DNA of 64,000 nt from Lagopus muta (lineage: Eukaryota > Chordata > Aves > Galliformes > Phasianidae): the NCBI RefSeq assembly GCF_023343835.1, contig NC_064437.1, positions 16,425,501-16,489,500 of the forward strand, written 5' to 3'. The position numbers were made by a program, and so were the translations under genes. Below the pieces are notes generated by a model. It was not told the DNA's origin. It did no database searches and saw only the letters and a list, made by a program, of their open reading frames with translations. Every line of letters starts with the position of its first letter. Position 1 is the stretch's first letter. Below, one piece after another: positions 13,701 to 28,700 of this stretch.

Positions 13701-16700
13701 CACACAGTGTTTGTGAAAAATGCTTTGCTGTCATGTCTTTGTGGAAGCCATATCCCCTGGACCTGCACTTGACAACTTTTCATAATTTTTTTGAGGGGAA
13801 AAAAAAAAAGCAACTAATAATTCTTTCTTTTCTCTAACAGGTTGTTCTGCTTTGCCTTATACTTGTGCTAAGAAAAAGGCTTCAGTGCACCGTACAACTC
13901 TTTCAGATTGTTGGTAAAATAATCGGCAGAATCCCTTTCCTTCTGTTCCAGCCGCTTTGGACCTTTCTGATTCTGATCATCTTCTGGGTATTTTGGGTTG
14001 CTGTGCTGCTTAGCTTAGGAACTGCAGGTAAGTGTATGCTTTGCTTCTTTCTTATGAATGCTGTTTCCTGAGTTCAATTTCTAAGTATGGGACCCTCTGG
14101 TCTTATGTGGGCTAGCCTTGTTATACAGCTGTTACCCTTCCCTTCCCTCTTTCTCATGCTGAAGTCATTGCTAAAGTTCTGTGAGTCACAGCACTACAGA
14201 AGAGAGGATTTTTGCTCTTAGATGTGGGCTTTAGTTGTTTTCTTTCTCAGTTACTTAGCTTCTGATCAAATCATGATGGATATGTGTATATGTTTGACGT
14301 ATTTAAATGAAGAAAGCCATATTCTCATTTTGTAACTGCACCGAATGTTGTGTCCTCCTTCCTGTTCATCTCCTCTGACTATAAACAATGTTCAGTTGTC
14401 ATGGAGGCAGTGCTCTGTGAGCAGTACTTTATTGACAACCGCTGTAATTATTTAGACTGGTACAATAGTATCTGGATCGATCTAGACACTCTTTGAGATT
14501 GTAGAGGAGGTGCTCTATAGAGAAAGCCAATTCTTTATGAAGGATCTGTAAGAAGAGCAGATTATGAGCATAATATAACTAACAGACAAACTGCTATCAG
14601 ATCTGTCACTGATTGGACAATGGGCAACTTGGTTGCTGTCCCTTGGCCAAGCATCACTGTGAGGGAGGGGAAGGATGTCCCTTTGAACGTCATCTGAAGG
14701 AAGAAAGCTAGGCTGGTTGTGTGCAACTCTGGGGATAATTCTTCATGCAGATGTCAGCTTTTGTCCATAGGAAGCATTGTGATTTGGGTGTTAGTTTTAT
14801 TTTCATTTTGAATTTCTGTACCTACTGCTAAGAGTCAGTTGTCCTCTGGATTAGAATTTGTGGAGAACTGATGCAGGTAGAGACAGCTGTTTGTCTAGAA
14901 GCTTTACTTATTCATGAGTTTGTTTTCTTCTGAATCTTCATGGCAATTCTTGCGTGGAGAAACAAATGCAGCCAAACATTCTGATGCTGAAGTCTGATTA
15001 TTTTGTCTTGTGATTCTACCATTCCTTGAGCCTGTGGTCCTGGCCAGAAAAGCCTCCAGTTTTTCTGTAGTTGAAGACCTTTTTCTGTATTTGAAGACCT
15101 TTTGCAAAACTGGTAGTATTCCTGTCACTATGGGGCAGAGACCTCACTCCTGTCCCATGGCGCTTTCCCTCACACCCACTTCACTTGCAGCCAGAGACAT
15201 CATCTCTCTGCACTGTGTGTCAGTCACCTGCTGCTTAGGCTAGAGCAGAATTCATTTTCCTTCAGTTTTCTGGTGAGCTATGCAGGTAAAAACAAAATGA
15301 ATTCTAACAAGTGGATTTGCTAAATATATAATTAACAAGTATATTAGAGAACATACTACATGTTAGACTTCAAGCTGAACTGACACCTTTCCCGTAAGAA
15401 TATTCACACTTATTCTAAATAAGCGCATATAAAGATGTGAAGCTTGCCTCTGTTGAACATAAATTTAGACTGTACAACTGAATCTGTCATATTGAGATGT
15501 GGCAATCATGAAAAGAATAGAAATGTTTTAGCTCGTGGTGATAAGTGCTGAATGGGGAACAAGTCAGATGCTTCCTTAGATGCTTTTACAGATTTGCAGG
15601 AAAGCAGTGAGTTGCAGATTCCATGTCTTTGCAGGGAAATAAATCCCAGTGAAAATTACCTTTTGGAGGCTTTTTATGATTTTTCCGTGTTGTGCCATTT
15701 TCCCTTATTGAGTGCATACTTTGTGCTAGACAGTTCTACTCAACTCTTTTTTTCTGCTGGCTTGGGGAGTAGGATTCAAAGTTTGAGACTGGCTGTATTA
15801 TGCAGAGTGCAGCAGAGCTCTCCAGGCTCAGAGGCGTTTCACTTTTTTTTCTTTCCCAATCACAGCAGGGATGCTGAGGTTTCCAGAGAGTGATACACAT
15901 AAGGTAGTACAGAAGGCTGCATCATAATGTTGTTGCACTGTAGAGTGGTGGTGAATTGCTAGCATGCTCTGAGTTTTCGGAGAATCTATTTGTAGCAGGT
16001 TCAGCATGAAAGAGAAGGTTGTTTCCAGGCTTAATTATCTTAATTATCAGTATGTATTTCTCACATGGGGAGTCTTGTAAAACGTGTGTTTTGACCGAGG
16101 TTTTCCCTCAGGAAGTTCTTAGTGGGGGTGTTGATTCTTTAAGAATTTTCTATTAACAAATAGGGTGTTGATATTTAGAAGGAAATGTTATGTATGATAA
16201 ATAACCCACATCAGTTCAAAGTTACAGCCTAAGGATGAATGTGGGTAGAAAAATGCAACTTCACGTGTTCAACTGATATTTCTGATTAAAGCTTGATGCC
16301 ATTCGTTTTATCATTCCTGTTTGTAATTGAGCTTTTTATTTTGCTTTCTGTGTGAAATGGTGGCTGTTGTTACCCAACAGGTGTAAGCTGAGTTCTTGGC
16401 GAAGTCAGAGTGCTGAGATCTCTGTATAAATGGCGTGTCAATGCCCTGCAGCAGCCCTGGTGCCCGCTAGGTGCCGATAAAGTTGTGTGAGAAAGGTTTG
16501 TTCTCAATCTCTTCGGTTGTTTACAGCAGCTCTGATTGCAGAGTAACTCTTGAAGGGAGCTCGAAGACAACGAAGGCAATTTTAGCCTTTTAATGATCTG
16601 GGGGGGATGATGAAAGATTGTTTTATCTGTCCCACAGATTTGAGGGGTTTTGAAGAAAGTAGGTGACAGAAATATGACAGTTGTTCTGTCCCACGCTGTA

Positions 16701-19700
16701 TCCAATAAACCACAGCTTAGATTTTGTTTGTAGCTCAAGATGAGGATAAGTGAACATATATAGTGCTGTTTGATTAATACCATGGTGATGGCTGAGCAGC
16801 TTTGTATTTTATACTGGTTTTCTCTAATCACCCTGGAGGTGGAAGATATTTCCTTTATTGTTTGGGTTTGGTTTTTTGTGGTTTTTTTTTTTTTGAGTTT
16901 TGTGGGCTTCTTACATCAGCTGAGAGTACTTCTCTGAAGTTCTCCCAAGATCTGCTCTCTTGGAACAATTGTTTTCTGTTGACAGATAGCTGCTTAGCAA
17001 GCATTACTTTGTAAAATATAGCTGTTTTTGTCTCATTTCTGACACCTAAGCTTTTCATTAATGTGTTTTCTGAGGCTCTGTTTGAAATGCAGATATATTA
17101 AGAAAGCTGAGAAACTGAAATGTTTATGAAGACATTTAGTCTAATAGTCTTTAGTCTAATACAATGAAATGGGCAAATGAATTCGGCTTGCTGCTGTGCT
17201 GCACCTGTTCTTAACATTTTCCTTGAACCTTTGCTAGTTATGTAATATGTAAAGCATCTCTGCATCTTACAGCTCTGGAGCACCTGCTCTTTGCTTCAGC
17301 TGTGATGCACCTGATCTTTATACCACCACACAGGCCCTTATTTATATCTTCTCCAACAGTTAGTGTAACTGTGAGCAGAAACAGCCTTCTTGGGAGCTAT
17401 AATAGACGTTTCTTAGAAAGGTACTTGTGCACATGACTTACTTGAAACACATGGATAAGCCTATTAAAATCAGTGGGACTACTTATGCATTTTAAAGTAG
17501 GCACTTGTTTAAGTACCTCAGTAATTCAGAATCTGTAAGAGCAGCAGAGAGCAAGTGAATTCCAGACCTGGAAATCTAGGAGAAATGCCAGACTCCATGA
17601 GACTGGAGACAGTGCAAACAGTGGCACCAGTTAGAACCATTAGCAGGGTAGGAATGGAATTCATCTGTGCTTTAGAAAAGCTGATAGATCTTAGGGTTAT
17701 TAAGTCTTATTGTTTGTGAGTTTGTGGTGTATTTCACTGCAGATCTGACTGTCTGGCACAGCAATACATGTCTTTCAGCTTCCTGGTGTGCAGGAGCTGT
17801 GGAGTCCACAAGGCATAAATACTGTGCACATAATGTAGGATGAGAAAGCAGCATAAGGTTTTCCTGTTGTGAAGGTGCATGCTATAGGCAGTGGATCAAT
17901 AGAACTGTTGTATCAAGTTTTTCAGTAGCTAAACCAACAATGAGGACTTATTTCCTGCAGGATCCTTGACTTTCCAATTACAGTTGACTAGCTTAGCTAT
18001 AAATAACACTACATGGGAAAAAACTAAATAGAAGAACACAATAAACTCTGTTGGAGGACATATGAAGACGCGGTATATGCTGCCAGAATCTTTCCTCGCT
18101 TAGCAGTGGGAAGTTCATGTTGTATTTTCATGTTAACAGGAACTGATAAACAAGCTCTCAGTATTTTCTGGGCAGTGGTTCTTTATTTCTGATAAGGAAA
18201 CTGCTAAACTGGACTTCCCAGGAATTTTCATCCCTGGAAGCAGCCTGCTGCTCCAGGCATCAGCAAAAACTTGCAGCAGCTGTTGCCAAATAAGAGCATC
18301 TAACATAAGTCTTAAAGGACCAGAGTGCAGCTGGTGGTGCTGTGCATGCGCTGGCTTTATTGTGGCATTGCTGTGCTGACTGACATGGTGGCACAGCACT
18401 GGGCTGCTGAGTCAGGGGGGGAAACTGTTCTGAATGCTGCTGCAAATGCTTACAGCTGTTTGCGTTGTTAACAGCACTGCTTTGAAGTATTTGCAGCAGA
18501 TCAGCACTTGTACTGATCAGAGGTTTCAGATTTGGTGTTTCATCTGGAAGGTCCGCAGTTCTTTACATTCTTTACTGACTTAGCATCACCACTAAGAGTG
18601 CGTGGTACATCAGAAAGATTGTTTTTTGGCACACTTTGCTATGATTATTTTCCTCTTATTGGAGGGTTATTTTCCTCTTATTGGAGGAAAAATACTCTGC
18701 TGACAAATGAAAACTGTCTTTCATGGCTTTGTTGGGAAGGTTTAGCTTGCACAAACAGATCACAGTGAAGTGATGAGAAAGATGCTTTTGTCAGCAGGGT
18801 GTCTATTCTATCTTTTGAAGTTTATCCATGCTACCAGGAGTGACATATGACAAATAACATTGTATTTTACAATATGTTACAATAGCATTGTAATTCTCTT
18901 GCCAGCACTGTTATGTATTGGGCCACATCAGAACAGTACATCAGAAGGGGTATCAGACAGATGTTTACGCTGATAAATTTTGTGAGGTTACAAAACTAGT
19001 TCACCTTAGCTAAACAGCAGTGGTAATGTTGAATTCACAGGTGGATGTGCCTGATTTCTGTGCAGTGCAGTACAGTGCTGTACGTGCTCTCGTCTCAGGC
19101 TGGTCATAAAGGGCAAAACCATTGCTGCTCGTACTGCAGTTGCTTATTTTAGAAAGCTGTTAAAAAGCAAAAGGAAGTAGTTTACAATACAGATTATTGT
19201 CAATCGTCGTGACAAAGCTAGAGATGTAAAACCTGAAATGTGCCTCCTTGGTGAAAGAAATACTCAGGTGAATTGCATGGTGGAAAGCATGGTTAATTCT
19301 GTTACCAAATGGCATAATGTCTCTGCACAGAAACAGAAAGGTGGGAGATCTTCTTGTGCAGTGCCGACCTAGCATTTGCCCAAGTTCCTAAGGAAGGACT
19401 ATAGGCTGTGGTTAATGAGCATGTTGAGGGCAGGCTCTGGCTGCAGGAAAACAGCAGTCTAGAATCCCCGGAGGAAGAAATGGAGATGAAGGCCCCCTTG
19501 AATTCAGGACAAGAAATGATATAACACATAGCTATTTTATTGTACTGAAGTAGATGAATCTGTCCTCAAAAATTCGTGTCTAAAAAGGAAAAACAACTCT
19601 GGATCCAAACTTAAAAACGAGGTGGCAAGGGATATGGAGGAATGGCTGGAAGTGTGTGATAGGAGATCTTACCAAGAGAATTAGCTTCTTCACAGCAAGT

Positions 19701-22700
19701 ATCTTGCATTTCAGAGTCTTAAAATACACTTGAGTATAATAGAAGCAGTGCTATTTCTATGAGTGACCAACTTTACATCACTGTGAAGGATTTACTAAGC
19801 AAGTTAAAACTGATAACTTTTCAGAAAATAAAAAATGTCTGTTTGCCCTTCAGCAAAGGTTGCCTTGATGGCCAAGTCTGGTACAGTACCTACAAGCTCC
19901 TCCTGGAGGCCCACTGTAGCATGTTGATGGATGCAAGTCTTGATTTCCAGAGTGCTGAGAATAAGATTGGCTTAGCTGTGGGAAGAATGCTTAGCTTCTA
20001 GGCTATAAATCCATTCATAGATTTATTCTTTTTTTTTTTTTTTAATTATTTTTGTCCTTCAATAGCAAATATTTCTTCTCAGAAAATCTAGGATAGATGG
20101 GTTTATTTTGCTAATGTTGTTGAAGCTAAGTAATTCAAGTTTTTTTTTTTTTTAAGCAGACCATATAATAACAATTATACAGCCAGGTAGTGTTTTTTGG
20201 TCCTTTCGAAGCACTTGAAGATAATTTTGCAAAGCAACTGTGGGGTGGATTCATATTTTTGTAATTTACAGGCAAATGGACTTAGATTCTGAAGACTTGT
20301 AAAGCTTGTCTAAACCTGATGATGAAAACCAAACCCTTATTGTTTCTACTTCTAGATATTGTTGAGTATGCACTCTTTTATTGTACAAAAATAAAAGGTG
20401 GAATTAACCACTTTTTAGATAGTTTGATGTCTGTGGTATTCTTGAAGATGGCGCGCTTCAGTACTGATGTTAGAATGCTGTTCCAGTAGTAAAAGACAAT
20501 TCTGTGTCTCCCTTTCTTTATGTTGTACAGTTAGAATAGGAAACTGCTCACCTCCAGAGCTCATTTTATTCTGTGATCTTGAAGGGTAATGAATTAAAGG
20601 CCTGGTAAACTTAACAAACAAGCAAACAAACCCAAAAATGGAGTGGTAGGACTAGTGACCTTTCACTAGGAATGAATGTTCCAATGCCATTATCCCCTGA
20701 CTGGACTTCAAAGTGAAGTGGCATAAATTGGATTGCATGGGGAAAGGTCTGATTGCTCAGTTGTCTGAGTTATGCCTACCTTTTGTGAAAAGCCGTCTTT
20801 TCAGCGTGGAATGAATTCTATGTTATTAATAGGGGTAGAAACAATTGTATTTAGCTTGAATGAATGCATTTGTCAGTGTTCCTCAATACTGTAGTAACAT
20901 TGGACAATGTTAAATTGTAAAATTTTAGTTTTCAAAATTCTATTTCAATTAAAATTTTGGCTCTCTGGTTTTGTCCGAGAAAATAGATAAGAAGCACTTA
21001 TAATTTTGTTAAAGAAAGCTTAAGAAAAAGGGTGAAGTTCATTTTTTGTTTGTATCTGGTGATTTATATTAATATGATGGCATAATCTCAATCCCAGGTA
21101 CTGCACAGACTACTTCCGAAGGACAAGTGGAATATAGAGCTTTTTCTGGAATTTGCTACATGGCATGGTATCATTTTGTTGGCCTTATTTGGACTAGTGA
21201 ATTCATTCTTGCCTGTCAGCAAATGACAATTGCTGGAGCAGTGGTTACTTGTTACTTCAACAGGTAAGTGCTGCATTGCCCCCTTGGAGTTTTGGGATTT
21301 TACCAGGATTTGCTTTCAGCCTCTTTCCAGGCAAGTTAGTCTGAAATAGGTTGCAGTTTATATCGGTATCTTGGGTATTAATATTGTAATATAAAATAGT
21401 ATTGATTGTTGCAAGATTTTAAGTACGATTTTATAGGGTTTGCTAGTAATATGGTATGCTATTAATATGACTCATCTCTACTTCTAAAGTTATTGGGCCA
21501 AACTGAGCCTTGATACAAGCCATGAGAAAACATCTGTCTGAGGAAACTGCCATTCATAGGGCACAAGGCTGAATTTGACATCTTTTTAGGAGTCTGCATC
21601 ATCTGCAAATGGAGAAGCAATATATAGCTCTGCAGCCATCTAATGTGTTCTTAGACTGCTTGACTTCTTCCTTAGTGTTTGTCCCTGTTCTGGGCTTTCA
21701 TTTGTTCTTACTGCATAAATTCCTGGTCCGCTGTGCTTTTTTTCATTCAGTGCAGATATTTCCAGATAACTGTAGATGCTTTTACAGCACAGTTAGGAAT
21801 TCAGAGATGTGTAAACAAACTTCCTTAAATTTTATACTGCCCTGGAACATAAAGGTAGCGGTAATAAGGGGAAATCCCCACTTACTGGAATTTATACCTG
21901 TTTTTACACATACAATATTCTAAAATGAAATTAGCATACTTTCATGCACTGGCACAGTGCAACCTAGTGCTACCCTGCCATTTTGGGAAGAGTCTTAGAT
22001 CTCACAATGCTCTGCTGGACCTTTTCCACAATCCAGAAAACATTTTTCTCTGTAATTAATTTATGAGCTCTCTTATCCTCATTGCTCTGTTCCTCTGCTC
22101 CCGGCAATGAGATTTTCTGGTCTGTGAAAAGCTCTGGCATTACAAGGGGTTTCTTTGTTTTGTGTTAGAGGAAAATGGTGATCTAGGTTTGTTGAAAACT
22201 GCCTCAAGGAAGGCAACCTGAGGATGGAAGGAGAGAACGCAGGGAGCCTGGAGTTCCTGCTGCTGCCACCTGGCTGTTAGGGAGGCTGGGAAGGAAGCTA
22301 TTGGCTCTTCCAGACCCCAGGTGACATGTTTCTGTCAGTGCTCTTTAGAATGTATTCCTGGTCATTTCAGTTTCTGAGAAAAACCTCGTGTGATCTCTTA
22401 TCCTCCGCCCAGCAGAGACGGCAGTGCAGGTTCTTGCTTGCAGGAGTGCTCCAGCCACACCAGCCAAGGTGGAAGATGTGGTAACAGCCAGTGGCCCTGT
22501 TTTAAGTGATATTTTGTCATCCCATTCAGTGATACAAGGGAAAGCAGTGTTTAATACGTGGATCAGGAGTGCTTCTGTGCAAGGATTCTCTGCACAGCCA
22601 ACAGCAAAGCCACTGAACTGGGGCTAGTAAGAGTGCAGGCCAAAATCTAATATGCTCTTTTTTAAAAGGCTGGGGTCTGCTGAGTGACACTATTATTTTA

Positions 22701-25700
22701 CATGCTATGAAAGGATCAGAAAAGGGAGGAACTCAATTTCATTTATCATCTCCTTTTTCCTGTTGAAGCTCTGAACACCAGTAACCAGTATGTCTGTGGT
22801 TCTGTGGGCAGCTGGCTGCTCTTCTAAGCAAATTTATGTTTCTCAGGCAGTTGATTCAGCTTTGGCAGCTGAATGCTGAGACAGTAAGTATTCACTTAAA
22901 TTGCTTGAGAAATCAGGGGAGAAAAGTATTGCTGCCTCTTCTTGGTGATTGTGTGCTGCAGTGCATATTTGTACGATACACTGTCTAAATCCCCAGGGTA
23001 AAGGCACTGTCCATATCTTCTTCATGCAGAGCAGGGAAGCAGCTGTAGGAGTTGTTGTGATGACTTCTGCTGCTTTGCCAGGATCTTCTGCTTTCCAGCT
23101 GTTTCCTACTGTTGCAGGAACTGACTGTGGAGTACACCCAATTGTATTGAAAACATTTTAGTACAGCTACTTCGGAGCCCTCCTCTTGTTTGCCAGGTAA
23201 CACGTACTGAGTTGAGAGACTTGTGCTTGGAACAGGAAATGCAGCTTTTCTGTGGTGCTGATTCCTCTTCCCAGTCTGTAGGCTCTGTCGGCACAGATCT
23301 GCAGAGGCACAGAGCAGGGGGAGAATGGTGAGAGGATGGTGAGCAACGAGAGCGATCGCAGCATCAAGGGCAGGGGTTATCTCAAGCTGTTCCAGCAATT
23401 CTGAGCTTGTCCGCTATGTGTTTTTAATGTATTCCCTGGGGAAGCATCATAAAGGCATGTCACAAGAGTTTGTTGATGATACCTCACAGTGAGGCTTTCT
23501 TCTTGGGCTATAAGTGCTCTGAGGAAATGGCGTGGCCTTTCCCTGCGGAAATCTCCTTCTACAGCACACGCAGCAATGTGCCGTGCAGCCTGCAGTTGCA
23601 GCAGAGCTGCAAGCAGGGAGGGCAGGGTTGTTGCTTTAGTTTTACAAGTCATGTATGTTTGATCCGCAGTACCGCTGCCAAAAATGGATTTTGCCTTCTT
23701 TTGTTTTAGTTGAAGCATGAATATGTGAAAGAATTTATTGATTTGATAAAATAAAGATTTATTTACTTAATGGTTATTTTTTATGACTTATGAAAAAGGC
23801 TCAATCTAAAAAAAAATAATCTGTTAGTATTGCTGTCTTATATGAGGGTTTATTTTCACCTTGGTGTGCTTAGAGGTTATGCATGTGTTTGCCTTTTTGA
23901 TGAGGTTTTTCCTCAGGATTATAGTAAGGTGGTACAGTAACTTGACTCATATCACTGTGATCACTGTCCTGTCCATGTTTGAACTTATTTGATAACTAAT
24001 GCATGGATGTTACTGCACAGCGTTGGCACTAAGAGAGTGAGTAAGTCTTTGCAGGACTGGGGTTTTAAAACTGACTCTTAGATGGTCAGTACTACAGACT
24101 TCCAGTAGATTACTCAGTAAAGAGGTGAAATACATCTCCCAGTAAGTCAACAATCTAGCTTTATGGAGTTACACCAAAGTCACTGAGATACTGAGAGCTA
24201 GGATTGAATTTTTAGAAGATTCCTCTCTCCTTTTCAAATATATCTGTAGTGTTTATGAGTATCCTTTGCCCTGCTGACATACTTGACCCAGCTCATGTGG
24301 AAGGGCTCTTGGCATGCGTGTGGTTGGAACTACTCCTGCTTTTAAGTACAGGTAAAAGGGCAATGCAGGTACAGACTGTGAGTTCAGTGTTAGCTTAATG
24401 GTGTCTCTTCTATTACACATCTTGTAAATTATTGTATTTGTTTAAAGCTGAAGTTCATGTTTACTTGAAGAACATGTGAGTCATTCCTAAAAAGCTTTTG
24501 AAGTATTTTACACTAAATCTCTTTTTAAGCAGCCTTTGGAAAAAGATGAGACAGGATTGAAGAGAACCATAAGCACAGCTTTGAAAATGATGGGCTTTAA
24601 AAAAGAAAAAAAAAAAATCATGGTTCTTTCAAATATCGAAGTCTTCTGAATGTATCTAGGTTGCCTTTTTTCTTCACACACACAAACAGTGGATTTAAAA
24701 TGAAATCTGAGATGTATGTGTGAACCAAGGATCGAAGGAAGTTAGTGTTAAAAGATACCAAATATCACAGAGCTCGTAAGAAAACAAAGACAACTGGCAG
24801 CACTGAGGAAATAAAATAATTAAAAGATGGTGTAGTGTGGAGTACAGACTCACAGGATTTTGGAACAGTAGTGTTCTGTGTAAATCCTTTGGGATTTACA
24901 TAAAATAGGAATACCAAAGAGGAAAATTAAGGTAATCAGTCTTGCAACCAGTTCTATCAGGCAGATTCCTGTTTTCTTCCAATACTTCACATGCATTTGA
25001 AGGCCCCATGTCTGTGCTATGAAGTCTACTTGTGCAGAATTCACTGAGCAGTATAAACTGTGCACAAAAACTAATGTATGTTAGATTGCATGTTTGTGCT
25101 AAAGTCATTTCAGATTGCAGCCATATAATGTAAAAAGCTGGATGAAACTTCATCCTTTGAGGTTCTTGGTGTAGGTGGAAGACTGAGGCAGACTTGAGCT
25201 TGATTAGAGTCACAGACAACACCTGTAGTTGCATTTAGCTACCACTTCCTTATGCTTCCTTCCCTGAGCAGAGAAAATATTCTTTCTCTATTCTATTCTA
25301 TTTGGAAGCAAAGCAAGAAGCTCTGTCAGATGCTGTTCTTGTGAGAATTCTTTTTGCTAGGAAAAGAAGGTGTGAAAGAGCTTCCAAGTGTGTAGAAATT
25401 TATCTAAACTTCGAATTCTGAGATTCTGCTCATTAATCAGACCTGCTAAAATACCAAAGCCTTTTTTCTCCTTCTTCTTAGTAGCAAGTAAATTATTAAC
25501 GTGTGAGTAAACTTTGTCCTTTTTGTATTTCTCAATCTTGGTTAGCTTTTAACTTGCAGAAATTTAATCTTTTATATTTTGAGATCTGACTGAGGCTGTT
25601 ATAGTAAGGCAGTGTAAAAGGGAAAAGGAAACACTGTTACTATATGGATAGAATAAGGCCTGTGTTTTGGTATGTGTGTGACTCCAACATGGAAACCTGA

Positions 25701-28700
25701 TCACTTTTTTTAATGAAGAAAAATATATATATGAAGTAGAGAATTCCAGTATCCCTCAAGCAGTTCCCCTAGTGGTGAGACAAAAAAAAAAAAAGCAGCA
25801 ACTGCTTTGCTGGAATTTCCTATTTAAAATAATGTGGTACATTCACATATTCAAATAGAACTTCTCAGCTGTGAAGTTGTCATGTTCTGAATGAACTGCA
25901 GTGATACCGTCGGGGTTCTTGCAGAACTGTGATACCTGTCTTCAAGGGGTATATGAAGATTTAATAAAGACTTTTAATAAAGTTTGTAGATTTTAGCTTC
26001 AGCCAGTCACCACCTCTTATCATTAGTTTCTCCTGCAAAGTATTAATTTTTCAAGGTAATAAGCTTCGAAGGAGTTGCTTATGAACACAGGATTTGTGCT
26101 GTCTGATTGTAACTGCTGATTCTGCTGCCTGAGGAGATGTTTCGGGGTAGGGATTGCTGCATACATTTGCCTTTCAGTAAGGTAGTTTATCACTATTAAT
26201 CAGTGCTTTTCTTGAACCTTCTGACGTATATTTTTAGCTGTTTAGCCAGTGTTAATTGAATTGTGAATTTTCTTTTTTCTTAACAGCATTTGAAGAAGAG
26301 TGAGAATGGTTTTAAGTTCATTTCCTGTTCTTCCTTTAAATTCTTGAGAGCTTTTCCACACTGTTCTCTGTAAATGATTGAAGAAAGCTGAACCTTATAA
26401 AGGAAGCAGAAAAATAAAGCTTGTATTTGGGATTCATAAGCTAATTGCATGAGGTTATTATTTTGTCTTTCCATTTCAAATATGAGAGACACATCATTTC
26501 CCAAAAATGATAGAGGTTAGATTGCAGTGGAATTACAAGGTTTTTCTGCCAAATCATAATTTTAAACATACAACGTGAAATTTCTTTTTTGCGTGTTCCA
26601 GTTTAAAACAAAACCTGTTCAACAGGGGGGGGGGGGGGAAAAAAGCATTAGTTATCTGAGCAAACTTTAAAACTGAATTTGGTCAAATTGCAGCAGTGGA
26701 AGTAAACAGCAGATCTCAGTTTTGCACGTGAGATTGTGTCATATTTATTTTTCTGCTTTCAATTTTACCACTAACGCAGAAATAGCGGATTCATTCCTTC
26801 AGACTGAAATCTTGCAGAAACAAAAGTCTGACATAAGACTTTGGAGGATAACAGAAGTAACAGAAACTTCAGAGAGGTGTTGCAGGACATGTTCTCAGAT
26901 ATTCTCTTCTGATATTTTCCATAGTAGGTTTTCCTAGATATTTTTCCATTGCTGAGTATGTCAAGATATTAATTGCTGAAGAGTTAAAGCAATCCAATAA
27001 AAGTTTTAAACTTGGCTGCTTTCCTTTGGACTAGGGTTAAAGTTCACATGAAGTCAGAAGGAAAACTGGAGTTGTTTTAAGCGTGAAGGGGTGTACCAGC
27101 TTAGGTCTTTACTTTTCCAAATACTGGAATGATACCATGCGTATCTTCTTAAATAACAGTTTCCAAAACAATTTTGAATTGTTTATTTTTCTTTCCAGAA
27201 ACAAAAATAGCCCACCACGTCATCCAGTCCTCTCCTCCATTTCAGTTCTTCTTTGCTATCATCTAGGAACTGTTGTAAAAGGCTCATTTTTAATCACCAT
27301 ACTGAGAATACCAAGGATTGTTCTCTTGTACCTTTATAATATCCTAAAGCCAAAGGTAAGTATATTTCTGTAACACATAGAAATAGTAGTTAAAAGGTGA
27401 CGTGCAGGAAAAGAAATGTGAAGAATATACTTAAACTTTATATTTTACCCATTTCCTTCATGAAGAGAGCCTTTTTAAATGCTTCCTTTTTTCTTCTCTC
27501 AACTCAGATATTTTTAAGAGAAGAAAATACCTGGTTTAGTTTTTATGTGTAGATGTTTTTATCACGGATAAGTGAAAAATCCAGATTTGATAGAATATTT
27601 AAAATTTTTTGCATCATAATTTTTTAAAAAAGTAAAGGTAAGTAAGAATTGCACTGTTTAGTATAAAATACTTCTTATAGAAAAGATTTCATCTGCCTTG
27701 TGATGTATTTGTAGACGAAAACACGTGAAGCAAGAACTTTTCTGAGGATTTATATAGGTTCTGAGGATTTATATAGGTTGCATCTTTTACAGCATATAAA
27801 AATATATCTTGGTTGTTGTGATTGTTGCTTTAATTCCTGTCTTTCATCCATCTCTGCATCTCTTACCTTCTGCTGAAAACACACCAGCACAGTTAGTTTT
27901 GGCACTCTGGCAAATAGAACAGGCTCTTAGGACTGCACAGCTCTGACACCAAAGGAAGATTTAGGCAAAGATTTTAAATGCAGGTGCTAGGATTCATTGG
28001 TTTTCCTCTAGAATACATATATTGGCCCTGAAGTATATTATGTAGAGCTTTGACAGGATATTTACATTGAATTTTGGGTATAGATGGTAGGTGGGTTGAG
28101 TTGTGCTAGAAAGAAAACAGAATTGTTTACATCTAGAGGAGGCAGAAGAAGCAGACTTACTGGGTACGAGTTTTTATAATCTGAATATGTGTTGAAGAAA
28201 TACTTTGCAAGGATTATTTTTATCAGTAGCTGTGTGCTCTAAGGTCCTTTAGACCAACTGCTGTGAATCCGGCTAGGATATGACATGACCGATAACTGTT
28301 CCTGAAGAGGCCAGCTCACGTCCCTGTTCCACAGAGGAATCCACCACAAACTAACATTGCTCCTTCTCATGGCAGGAAGGATAGTCTGTGGCCACTTTCC
28401 TTAGCAGCTCTCTGTGCAGAGGATGGGAGAATTAGTAGTAAAGGGTGGAGAACAGATGCTGCATTCTTCTAGAGTTCCAGACTTTGTCACCTTTGCAAAA
28501 ACAGCTCCTGTTTTCTGAGAAATCAGGGGTCTGCAAGGTCTGCAGGTAAATTTACTGGTGTTTCCTACACAGCAGTCTTCAGTCCAAATAGCAAAATAGT
28601 CCTCTGCTCTATTTCTAATAAACAGTATTTAGCAAGACAAATATAGCTGTAGTAAAATCATCTCTCTGGCAAAGCATAGCAAGATTAAAGTATGTGCAGT

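Larger units (their letters stand above)
14028..21097 (+). other. SLC44A3 intron 9
   Basis: 7.07 kb with no supported gene. It contains two short tandem duplications (15060-15099 and 18645-18688, entered separately) and several T-homopolymers (for example near 20030 and 20142). Confidence 0.7.

Noticed and set aside
22985-23718. Minus-strand ORFs of 113 and 137 codons in SLC44A3 intron 10
   Set aside because: Overlapping ORFs exist on both strands of a GC-richer patch, and the translations show no recognisable motif or exon borders.
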